A DNA stretch of 64,000 nt from Costus lasius (lineage: Eukaryota > Streptophyta > Magnoliopsida > Zingiberales > Costaceae): contig CM050450.1 of the NCBI GenBank assembly GCA_027563935.2, positions 30,429,439-30,493,438 on the forward strand. The letters run 5' to 3'. Both the position numbers and the translations under genes were made by a program. The notes under the pieces are model-generated. The model saw nothing but the letters and a program-made list of their open reading frames with translations. It made no database searches and was not told the origin of the DNA. This document shows, in pieces, positions 12,085-22,493 of the stretch; position 1 is the stretch's first letter; every line of letters starts with the position of its first letter.

Positions 12085-13751
12085 TGAGAGTCCCTTGTAT
12101 CTAAGGGGGGGCGAAACCCTAAGGTGGCGCAAACATAATATGGGCAGCGGATGCTAGGGTTTCATAGGATCGAAAACATGTCACATGATTAACTTTTAAT
12201 AACAAGTATTCATGATAAGAATTCATACCATAGCCATTTCTAGATGGCGCCTTGGAAGCAAAAACACAAATGCCTTTTCTCCAAAGATGACGCACACAAT
12301 GAGAAGGCGACTACTTCCTCGGAGACTTTGTGCTAGCAAATCTTCAAGGAGTCCTTCGTATGGAGGAGATGAGATCTCTTGCGGCTAGGACGATCAAGCT
12401 CTCGCTCCCCTCTTTTGTGTAACCCTTTTTACCACACGAGAGCGAGAGAATAAAGAGGCGACGAGTGCAACGTTCTCTTTGAACGTGGGAGCGTGGCTTC
12501 TAAAAATAGCAAGCCAAAAACTCGCCTCATACTCTCATGCGATCTTGCGTTCACATCAAGTGAACCAATCGCTCCTCTTTGAACCGAGCCATGGTTCAAT
12601 TGCATTTGGTTCAAAGACCAAATCAAACCAGCCCAAGCCTTTAGTCTAGATCAAATTAAACCCCTAAGGCTTAAGATCTGACCGTTGATCTCTTGATGCT
12701 CTTGATCTCACCAATCTAGCATCAATTCTCTCAATCGAAGCTTACCGATCTCAAGCCCTAATCAATCAAACATGATCAGACCAGATCTCACTTTCAATCA
12801 GAGATTAAATCCCTTTAAAACTGAACCTAAATAATTCAGTCCACACGATCTGACTTAAGTAAGCCATATCATCAAATTGTGCGACCCTGAGGGATTCCTT
12901 TAAATGTCGGTAACGATAACTCACGTTATCACGATCAGTGAGGGGTATCTAGCAACACATCACTATCTCCCGATATAAAGGAAAGAGTCTTCCAAGACTA
13001 CACCCAAAACACAGCACAAGTGTGAATCCAACTCACAAGGCATACATGCTTCCTCTGCCACTGGATGTTCTTTATTGGACAAGCCTGTCAAGCTCGTAAC
13101 TCCAATATGATGAGCATGATTAGATCAGATGAACACAGTCATCTGGGTACGGCCATACACTTTCTCAATCATCTCTTCCAGGGGGCCCCTTTAGAACATC
13201 ACACTCCTTAAACAAGGAGACGGCAATCCTATGTCTATCACTGGTGCCCTAACCTGATTCAAGCTCACCATCCAAGATAGTCTATAATCATTATGTTTCA
13301 AATGATATTGAACTACCTCAAAATAATGACAATCATCATTTAGAAACACAAGTGATCTCAAGTCAAAGGAAATGTGCCACTTGTACACATACAAGGATCA
13401 TTCACATTGTGACAAGCAATTGAATATCCTAGTAGGGTCTGTCCAGTACATCCAATGTACCCATGAGTCTACATCTTATTCCATGCTCGAAGCATCCTAT
13501 AAGATTAGATCACATATTAGTCTCAATCATATCAAGGCTGTCTCATGTTCACCAAGATATCTCGACTAAGGACTTTATAGCATGTCAGCCCAGCTGAACA
13601 GCTTTGAGACATTATTCAGAAGTACAATTATTGCAGCAGACAATGTAACAACCTTGAATAATAACCATGCCTTTATAAACATAAGAGTTTATACATGATA
13701 CTGTTACAATCCTAAGGCCTCAAACATTAGCCTTAAGGGCATACCCCAACA
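12085..13751 (-). repeat. 3' LTR of E2 (1667 bp)
   Basis: Nearly identical to 19586-21252. On the minus strand it starts TGTTGGGGTATGCCC and is preceded by the polypurine tract (13753-13762 in plus-strand view). Confidence 0.95.
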
Positions 13752-13752
13752 A

Positions 13753-13762
13753 TCTCCCACTT
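13753..13762 (-). other. Polypurine tract of E2
   Basis: Plus-strand TCTCCCACTT, read as AAGTGGGAGA on the minus strand, next to the 3' LTR. It is the same tract as in E1, E3 and E7. Confidence 0.85.
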
Positions 13763-13771
13763 GCACTTAAT

Positions 13772-16700
13772 CTAATGGTTGAGAAATCTCAAATCCATGT
13801 TATTACAGTGCTTCTCATGCTTCTGCTGCGCCAGAGGCTTGGTAAGCGGGTCTGCCAGATTGTCATCTGTATGTACCTTGCAGACTTTGATCTCGCCACG
13901 ATCTATGATCTCCCTGATCAAGTGAAACCGTCTCTGTATGTGCTTGGACTTCTGGTGCGACCGTGGTTCCTTTGCTTGTGCGATTGCTCCAGTGTTATCA
14001 CAGAAGATAACCAAAGGATCTGCACTCGAAGGAACAACACCAAGTTCTCTCACGAACTTACGAATCCACACTGCCTCCTTGGATGCTTCCGAGGCTGCAA
14101 CATACTCGGCTTCTGTTGTGGAATCAGCAACAGTTGACTGTTTGAAACTCTTCCACACCACTACTCCTCCATTCAAGCTAAAAACATAGCCTGATTGCGA
14201 TCGGAAATCATCCTGGTCAGACTGGAACGAAGCGTCAGTATATCCTTCTATACTGAGTTCTTCCTGACCACCATATATCAAGAACATATCTTTGGTCCTC
14301 CGCAGATATTTTAAAATGTTCTTGACCGCAATCCAGTGCGCCATACCTGGATTACTTTGGAACCGACTGGTCACGCTTAACCCGTAAGCGACGTCTGGGC
14401 GAGTACACAACATCGCATACATAATGGACCCAATAGCCGAAGCATAAGGTGTATTGTCCATTTCATCTTTCTCAGTCTGTGTTTGTGGACACTGACTCTT
14501 CGAAAGATTCAGACCATGTCTGACTGGAAGATATCCTCTTTTAGAATTCTCTAAATGAAATCTCTCCAGGACTTTATCGATGTAAGTACTCTGGCACAGC
14601 CCGAGAAGCCTCTTAGATCTATCCCTGTAGATCTTCACACCTAATACATAGGCTGCTTCTCCAAGATCTTTCATCTGGAAACATTTCCTTAGCCATGCCT
14701 TAACCGCATGCATTTCGGGAATGTCATTTCCAATGATCAAGATATCATCGACGTAGAGGACTAGGAAAGTAATCACGCTCCCACTAAACCTCTTATATAC
14801 ACACGGGTCATCCTCGTTCTTGATAAAACCAAATTCACTGATTGATTCATCAAAACGAATATTCCAGCTTCTTGATGCTTGTTTAAGTCCATAAATGGAC
14901 TTCTTTAACTTGCATATTTTATGACGATCTGATGGATTAGTGAAACCTTCAGGTTGTGTCATATACACATCCTCATCCAGATTTCCATTCAGGAAAGCTG
15001 TCTTCACATCCATTTGCCAGATCTCATAATCGTAATATGCTGCTATCGCGAAAAGAATCCGAATAGACTTAAACATAGCTACAGGTGAGAAAGTTTCATC
15101 ATAATCTATCCCGTAGATTTGTTTGAAACCTTTCGCAACTAGCCTGACTTTATAGGTAACCACGTTACCATCCATGTCAATCTTCTTCTTGAAGATCCAT
15201 TTACAGCCTATAGGGATAACTCCCGGAGGCGGATCAACCAAATCCCAGACTTGGTTATCTGACATGGAGTCCATCTCGGCGCGCATAGCTTCAAGCCATC
15301 TCGCTGACTCCGGTCCACTGACCGCATCCGCATAAGTAAGGGGTTCATCATTATCAATGATGTAGACTCCGTCATAGCGCTCAGGCAGTCGACGGATCCT
15401 TCCCGATCTTCGCGGTTCCCGTGATATCTGAGCCTCAGGTTGTTCCGTAACCTGATCAACTGGCTCAGGCTCATCCAACTGTGCTTGACTACTTTGTCCT
15501 TCCTCTGGATTCTCATCCAGCTTTATTTCTCTCCCACTGGCCTCTTGCAGAAGAAACTCCTTCTCAAGAAATATGGCCGTCCAAGCAACAAATACCTTGT
15601 TCTCTTTGGGATCGAAGAAATAATAACCCTTAGTTTCCTTAGGGTAACCGACAAAGATACATTTGTCAGATCTGCTCTCTAGTTTCCCAGAGGCGAGCTT
15701 TTTGACATAAGCCTCACAGCCCCAGATCCTGATAAATGTCAAGCTCGGCTGTTTCCCATACCATAACTCATATGGAGTCTTAGAAACTGCCTTGGATGGC
15801 ACTCGGTTTAGTACCTTTGCAGCTGTCTCCAGTGCAAAACCCCAAAAGGAATATGGAAGAGTAGCCTGACTCATCATAGAACGAACCATATCAAGTAACG
15901 TTCTATTTCTCCTCTCGGACACACCATTCCATTGCGGTGTTCCTGGCGGAGTGAGCTATGAGATAATCCCACACTCCTTCAGATAGTCAGTAAACGCATG
16001 ATTCAAGTATTCTCCACCTCGATCAGAACGAAGTGCCTTGATATTTCGGCCTAGCTGATTCTGTACTTCATTCTTGAACTCTTTGAACTTGTCAAAAGAT
16101 TCACTTTTATGTCTCATCAGATAGACATACCCATACCTACTGAAATCATCAGGAAAGGTAATGAAGTACTGATAGCCACCTCTGGCATGTTTACTAAATG
16201 GCCCACACACATCACCGTGTATAAGGTCAAGTAAACCTGAAGCCCTTTGACCTTTGTTAGGAAAAGGTGACTTCGTCATTTTACCCATTAAACAAGCCTT
16301 GCATGTATCAATCTCCTCATAGGAGAATGATCCCAGCAGTCCATGATCATGCAACCGCTTAATGCGCTTCTTGTTAATATGGCCTAAACGACTATGCCAT
16401 AGCAAGGTGCTGTCATCAGCATACTTGGCTTTCTTATTATCAATGTTTTGTATAGAACATTCCATGTCCAACATGAATAACCCATTGTTAATTGAACCAG
16501 TAGCATAAACAATATTATCAAGAGAAAGAACACACTTTGAAATATTGCATTCAAAGGAAAACCCCTTCCTGACAAGAGCAGGAATGGAGATAATATTTTT
16601 AGTAATGCTGGGAACAAAGTAACAATTGTTCAGTTCTAATACAAGCCCAGATGGCAAAGAGATGAAATAGTCTCCTACAGCAACAGCAGCAACCCGTGCC

Positions 16701-17656
16701 CCGTTTCCAACTCGTAGGTCCACCTCATGTTGTCCCACCTGTCTTCTTCTCTTGAGTTCCTGTACATTTGAACAAATGTGAACTCCACATGCAGTGTCTA
16801 ACACCCATGAAATAGAAGAAGATGAAAACATGACTTCCGTCACGTATATACCTGAGCCAGAAGCGACGCTTCCCCTCTTATCTCCTTGGAGCGCTTTACA
16901 GTCCTTTTTCCAGTGACCCAGCTGGCCACAATGGAAACATCTGTATTCCTTTGACCGCTTAACTTTTTGCTTCAGAGCCTTGCTGTAACTCTTGACAGGG
17001 GCCTTGCCCTTCTTCCCCTTCTTCTTGTTCCTAGAAGGAACCATTAAGACAGAGGTCGAAGGCTTTCCCTTCAGAGTCTCCTCAGTAGTCAAGAGCATAT
17101 TCAGCAGCTCTGCCGGAGTACAATCGATTTTGTTCATATTAAAGTTAATGATGAACGCATCGAAAGAGGGCGGGAGAGACTGCAGAATAATGTCTACAGC
17201 AAGCTCCTGGTTGATGGTATGCCCCAGTTTCTCTAGAGCCTCCTTGTGCCAAATCATCTTGAGCACGTGAGCTCCCACTGGGCTCCCTTCAGCCAGTTTG
17301 CTCTGAAAGAAAAGCTTTGTCAGATTATAGCGTTCTGTCCTCGCCTGTGCAGCATACAGCATCTTGAGGTTTGCTATCATGTCTATAGCAGACATATCCT
17401 CATGCTGACGCTGCAGCGGTGGCGTCATAGACGCTAGCATCAGGCAAGCGACATCAATGCTATCATTGACGTGCTTTTCATAAGCTTCCCGAACCGCCCT
17501 TGCGGCGTTCGGAGCGGGCTGAGGCGGTATCGCCGTCTCGAGGACATACAGTTTCCTCTCTGCCTTAAGAACAATCTTAAGGTGTCCGAACCAGTCTGAG
17601 AAGTTCGGCCCAGCAAACTTCTCCCTTTCCAGTAGGGATCGCACATTGAAGCTCAT
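13772..17656 (-). pseudogene. Copia gag-pol of E2, one premature stop
   Basis: A single frame of about 1294 codons from ATG at 17656 (MSFNVRSLLERE) to RFLNH at 13772, a typical copia polyprotein length. Gag spans about residues 1-215. The CCHC knuckle is at 240-253 (CFHCGQLGHWKKDC) and the protease motif DTACG starts at residue 287. Integrase follows with LWHSRLGHINK, IHGDVCGPF and SDRGGEY, then reverse transcriptase with YVDD (14744-14755) and RNase H with CDNTGAIAQAKEP. The only break is TAG at 15956-15958, where E7 has a Gln codon (CAG), so one C-to-T change stops the product within integrase. TFPDD replaces TFTDD of the other copies. All other motifs look intact. Confidence 0.95.
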
Positions 17657-19571
17657 GGTGTTCGTTGCTGCAGGAATCTACAACAATGCAAGAACAGCAA
17701 GGTCAGTATCAATGTAAAGAATCTATTCAGGACTTAAGAATGATTCTTTTTCTCACTATTTTATCTGGCTGAAAAATCCAGCAAAACAGCCCGAAAGAGT
17801 AGAACTCTTTTAGTGAGATGGGATCCAGATTTCATACTTGGTCTCCGCGTCCCGCTCAGGCGAGATAAGATGCACAGAGAGTACAAGCACTAATCTCTGG
17901 TAGGCTGCCCTAGCCAATCGCTAACCCATGCGATTCCCCTTCATCTGGGCAATCCAGTAGACTGTGCCAACTGAGTTGGTACAACACAATCTCTGACCCC
18001 ACAGATGGCTGCCTCCATGCGCTACCATATGCGCCACATATGTAGCCTACATGGTCAAGCTGACCCGACCTACTCCCTGGACCACCACGTGCTATGCTGA
18101 GCAACGAGAAGCGATAAATCCCTTCTCTGTAACACGCAGGTGTAATCCCGCACCGTCTGAAGATAGATGGACGTGCCCACTGAGTGGGTACAACACGGCT
18201 CCAACGATAATCAGAACAGTGAGGTTTCGCGTCAGAAGGCATACGAGCTTGATATTTTAGCGTTGAATTTTAACGGTCTTTTATCTTCTTCACTATCATG
18301 CATTTCCTATGGTGATAGCAGAAGATAAATAAATCATGCTGTTCTACTTATTTAAGCAATAAAAGAAAGCATGGATCTTATGTGGTAAAAGCCCATAGCC
18401 TAAGTAAGACCTTAATTATCTTAAGTCTTCACTTGCTTTTCTTCATGGGTCTTTTGCTGCTCATCTGGCCCAAACCAGGGCCCAAGCGCCATCTGCAGCT
18501 TAGGTGCGCCTACCAGGGAAAATGCGCCTGGTCCCAGAGTCGAACCCTGGACCTCCCACCTGGTCAAGCCACTGCTGCATGCGCCTCTGCCAAGTGTGCT
18601 CTGTGCTCTTGTCTGATTAACTTACAAATTAATCTATCTAGACAAGATTGACACGCAGGTCAATTACATTTTATAAATTAAATACAATGTGATACGCAGA
18701 TCACAATAAATAATTTACAACTTTAATTTCCAGGCACGCAGGCCCCAGCACAGCACACAATAAAACGGGCAGCCCGCATAAGATGAAATAAACAAGCAAA
18801 TGGCATCAAATTTCATGTGATCCAATCAGGAAAATAAAATTTTGAAAAACCCCATTGGCATCAATTTTAATTTCCTTATTTGCCCTGCTGCCTTACAACG
18901 GTCCATTAATAGGGATCCACTCATCAATCTAGTCAGATCCATTGCCCTTGCATGCACCAAGTCCTAACTGACTTGAGTCGACCAAATGGTCAACCATGCA
19001 TGCGCCTAGGGCTGAACGACCACAATGAGGTCTGGCAGGCGGGTGTGACCCCGGGCCTAACTCATGTGCGTTCAAGGTTGTCTCAACCAGACATCGCTAC
19101 ACGCCGTCTGCAGTCGACCTATAGCCACCTCAGGCTTGCGCCAAGGTGCTATCTGGTCTACCCATCTAGGCTGTCAGATAGTCTGATCAGACAGTTTGGA
19201 TCTATCTGGAAGATGACTTCAACCCTAATAACCCGTCTAAGGGTTTAAAGCAGGCGCTAGTTAGATCTAATGTGAGTCGCGCAAGAGTTTTGTTTTTGTT
19301 TTTAGAAAAACCAAAGCATGCGCCAACTAAAGGAAACATATCTTGAGTTTCGACATGCTGAAAGCATCATGTAAACTTTCGCATACACTATAGATCTAAC
19401 CCATAAGCGCAACCAAAGAAACATCATTCATGCGCCACAAATAACTAAACATGCGTCAAGACAAGCATGTAAAAATTTCGCATGAAGATAACCCTAGGTC
19501 TATTCAGCTTGCGCAAACATGGATCACAATACATAACATAAAGTAATCATATGAATCATGCATCAAACATG
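17657..19571 (-). other. Untranslated leader of E2
   Basis: 1.9 kb between primer site and gag with no sustained ORF. It holds the subfamily B hairpin triplet (17851-18188). On the minus strand there is also a tRNA T-arm-like stretch with GGTTCGACTC at 18537-18546. Sequence outside the hairpins differs strongly from the subfamily A leaders. Confidence 0.75.
17851..18188 (-). promoter_or_regulatory. Leader hairpin triplet H1-H3 of E2
   Basis: In element order: H1 CCCAC/GTGGG with loop TCA (18176-18188), H2 CCAAC/GTTGG with loop TCA (17967-17979) and H3 CTCGC/GCGGG with loop CTGA (17851-17864). H1 and H2 extend to 8 bp with outer GTA/TGC strands. Spacing is 209 and 115 bp, matching the 209 and 111 bp of subfamily A. 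Stem bases differ but pairing is kept. Confidence 0.6.
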
Positions 19572-19583
19572 GCTCTGATACCA
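19572..19583 (-). other. Primer binding site of E2 (initiator tRNA-Met type)
   Basis: Plus-strand GCTCTGATACCA, that is TGGTATCAGAGC on the minus strand, two bases from the 5' LTR. Confidence 0.92.
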
Positions 19584-19585
19584 AT

Positions 19586-21252
19586 TGAGAGTCCCTTGTA
19601 TCTAAGGGGGGGCGAAACCCTAAGGTGGCGCAAACATAATATGGGCAGCGGATGCTAGGGTTTCATAGGATCGAAAACATGTCACATGATTAACTTTTAA
19701 TAACAAGTATTCATGATAAGAATTCATACCATAGCCATTTCTAGATGGCGCCTTGGAAGCAAAAACGCAAATGCCTTTTCTCCAAAGATGACGCACACAA
19801 TGAGAAGGCGACTACTTCCTCGGAGACTTTGTGCTAGCAAATCTTCAAGGAGTCCTTCGTATGGAGGAGATGAGATCTCTTGCGGCTAGGACGATCAAGC
19901 TCTCGCTCCCCTCTTTTGTGTAACCCTTTTTACCACACGAGAGCGAGAGAATAAAGAGGCGACGAGTGCAACGTTCTCTTTGAACGTGGGAGCGTGGCTT
20001 CTAAAAATAGCAAGCCAAAAACTCGCCTCATACTCTCATGCGATCTTGCGTTCACATCAAGTGAACCAATCGCTCCTCTTTGAACCGAGCCATGGTTCAA
20101 TTGCATTTGGTTCAAAGACCAAATCAAACCAGCCCAAGCCTTTAGTCCAGATCAAATTAAACCCCTAAGGCTTAAGATCTGACCGTTGATCTCTTGATGC
20201 TCTTGATCTCACCAATCTAGCATCAATTCTCTCAATCGAAGCTTACCGATCTCAAGCCCTAATCAATCAAACATGATCAGACCAGATCTCACTTTCAATC
20301 AGAGATTAAATCCCTTTAAAACTGAACCTAAATAATTCAGTCCACACGATCTGACTTAAGTAAGCCATATCATCAAATTGTGCGACCCTGAGGGTTTCCT
20401 TTAAATGTCGGTAACGATAACTCACGTTATCACGATCAGTGAGGGGTATCTAGCAACACATCACTGTCTCCCGATATAAAGGAAAGAGTCTTCCAAGACT
20501 ACACCCAAAACACAGCACAAGTGTGAATCCAACTCACAAGGCATACATGCTTCCTCTGCCACTGGATGTTCTTTATTGGACAAGCCTGTCAAGCTCGTAA
20601 CTCCAATATGATGAGCATGATTAGATCAGATGAACACAGTCATCTGGGTACGGCCATACACTTTCTCAATCATCTCATCCAGGGGGCCCCTTTAGAACAT
20701 CACACTCCTTAAACAAGGAGACGGCAATCCTATGTCTATCACTGGTGCCCTAACCTGATTCAAGCTCACCATCCAAGATAGTCTATAATCATTATGTTTC
20801 AAATGATATTGAACTACCTCAAAATAATGACAATCATCATTTAGAAACACAAGTGATCTCAAGTCAAAGGAAATGTGCCACTTGTACACATACAAGGATC
20901 ATTCACATTGTGACAAGCAATTGAATATCCTAGTAGGGTCTGTCCAGTACATCCAATGTACCCATGAGTCTACATCTTATTCCATGCTCGAAGCATCCTA
21001 TAAGATTAGAGCACATATTAGTCTCAATCATATCAAGGCTGTCTCATGTTCACCAAGATATCTCGACTAAGGACTTTATAGCATGTCAGCCCAGCTGAAC
21101 AGCTTTGAGACATTATTCAGAAGTACAATTATTGCAGCAGACAATGTAACAACCTTGAATAATAACCATGCCTTTATAAATATAAGAGTTTATACATGAT
21201 ACTGTTACAATCCCAAGGCCTCAAACATTAGCCTTAAGGGCATACCCCAACA
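19586..21252 (-). repeat. 5' LTR of E2 (1667 bp)
   Basis: Starts TGAGAG and ends CCAACA (plus view), adjoining the primer site on its inner side and the CCCGG duplication on its outer side. Confidence 0.95.
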
Positions 21253-21257
21253 CCCGG

Positions 21258-21269
21258 GGTTTCCCAACA
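21258..21269 (+). repeat. Terminal 12 bp of the E1 3' LTR
   Basis: GGTTTCCCAACA completes the E1 LTR end after the E2 insertion and is followed by the E1 duplication GAGCC (21270-21274). Confidence 0.93.
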
Positions 21270-21274
21270 GAGCC

Positions 21275-21470
21275 ACCACCACCTTCACAGCGGCCCACCA
21301 CTCAGCTTGACCAAATGGAGACTACGATCCGGTTTGTCTGAGCTGCTCAACAAGAGACTCATCTTTCTATCGATGAAGGACTTGATCGGATTCGCCAAGG
21401 ACGAGTTCAGTCCTCTATTTTAGAGTCTATGCATGACCTTCAGGCGAGACTCTGTCGGCGCTGGGGATGA
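21275..21470 (+). pseudogene. Plant 'putative transposon protein' ORF (G1), C-terminal part
   Basis: The frame broken at 442 continues here without a phase change. It runs through a Pro/Gln/Thr-rich linker and a charged, probably helical tail rich in Gln, Arg and Leu, ending at TGA 21468-21470 after LCRRWG. One internal TGA lies at 21339-21341. With the two stops upstream, at least three lesions inactivate the ORF. Two of the three could be CGA-to-TGA changes, as expected from deamination of methylated cytosine. Confidence 0.6.
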
Positions 21471-22493
21471 GCATCATTGGTTTCACCCATCACTCAGTTA
21501 GCTTTCTGCTTTTCCAGTAGTTTACTTTAGCTATTAGTTGTTTGTTTACTTTTATTAGACTTTCATTTTCCTTTTTGCATGTTTTAGTTTTTTTAGTGGT
21601 TTCAACATCTTAAGTGTCTTGCCCATACCCCTTCTTTATGCTATTTTCTTTACCCTTGGCACTAACTTGTTCTATGAGTACTTGATTGATTGGGATGAGA
21701 ATCTTATCTTATATTTGTTAATGGTCTATAATGATTATGGTTTACATATATAGTTCTTTGGTTTAATGCAGTTGAATGATGTAATTAACTCAATTTATTA
21801 TTTGTATGATCTTGAAGAGTGTGTTAAAACTTTACCTTACCCTTGGTATGCATCTCATGTGTAATGATTGATTGAATCTTGCTTCATAACAATCCTTTAC
21901 TTGTACACTTTGTCATGAGAATCAGAAATAACAATAGTGGTACCGAAGTGTTCTTGTACATTGCACATCGTACTTCCACTTGGCACTATTCACGGCATCT
22001 CAATAACAAAAGGGATAGTGGTACCTAAGTCCATTGTTTATCATACTTGGCACTAACCCCATTGATCAAATTAATAATAGTGGTACCGAAGCCAGGATGC
22101 CCCCACTTCTATAACTTGGTACTGTTCTTAAAAAAAAAGAAAAAAAAAATAAAAAAAGGCACCACATAGGGACTATGTGGTACTGATGCTATTTTCCCAT
22201 GACTTGGTATACAATTATTTGCTTTGTGAATGCTTGATCAATTATGTCATTTATGTGAGATGTATTGTAATGGCTTTTGGTACTGTCAATTTCGCATGCT
22301 CTAATAGATTGTACTAGTAATATTTGGTTTAATTTGCTTTCGATACTGCATTATAACTTGAGGCTTGTTGTGATTAACCTATAACCTTACCAGACCTACT
22401 TAAGCTATTTGAGATTCCCCATTTCATTTCATCATCGTGTTCTAGAGAATTCAATTGCTTGAGGACAAGCAAAACTTTAAGTACGATGTATTT
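21471..22493 (+). other. Non-coding 3' region of G1
   Basis: AT-rich with no convincing ORF. It contains three copies of AGTGGTACC(G/T)AAG (near 21937, 22017 and 22079), a perfect hairpin at 22161-22181, an A-rich run at 22131-22157, and a TTGAGGACAAGC motif near 22459. The last is often seen just before the 3' LTR in plant gypsy elements of this sort. It is most likely the untranslated tail of G1. Confidence 0.5.
22161..22181. other. Perfect 9-bp hairpin
   Basis: ACCACATAG, loop GGA, CTATGTGGT. It stands right after an A-rich run in the G1 tail. Role unknown. Confidence 0.6.

Larger units (their letters stand above)
12085..21252 (-). mobile_element. Copia LTR retrotransposon E2 (subfamily B), nearly intact
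   Basis: 9168 bp, reverse-oriented, with two LTRs of equal length (1667 bp), both starting TGAGAG and ending CCAACA in plus-strand view. It is flanked by a perfect duplication CCCGG at 12080-12084 and 21253-21257. Primer site, long leader, one-frame gag-pol and polypurine tract are all present. I count about eight mismatches between the LTRs (about 0.5%), so insertion was recent. The only coding lesion I see is one TAG codon in integrase. It sits 12 bp from the end of the E1 3' LTR. Confidence 0.96.
443..21269 (+). mobile_element. Copia LTR retrotransposon E1 (subfamily A), with two nested insertions
   Basis: Complete element bounded by TGTTGG at 443 and CCAACA at 21269, flanked by a perfect 5-bp duplication GAGCC at 438-442 and 21270-21274. 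In order it has 5' LTR, initiator-Met type primer site, long leader, gag-pol, polypurine tract and 3' LTR. A solo LTR (6730-8966) interrupts reverse transcriptase and element E2 (12085-21252) interrupts the 3' LTR. Gag-pol has five stop codons, so E1 cannot move on its own. Its two LTRs differ at 25 or more sites plus 26 bp of indels (hand count), making it older than E2. Assignment to the Angela/BARE lineage is inferred from LTR ends, LTR length and leader length. Confidence 0.95.

Noticed and set aside
13775..14137. 120-codon plus-strand ORF opposite E2 RNase H (similar ORFs at 9856, 38011 and 60142)
   Set aside because: It is a mirror of the conserved RNase H coding strand, recurring wherever RNase H does.
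16992..17270. Plus-strand ORF opposite E2 gag (also 63440-63658)
   Set aside because: A shadow of gag codons on the other strand, with no independent features.
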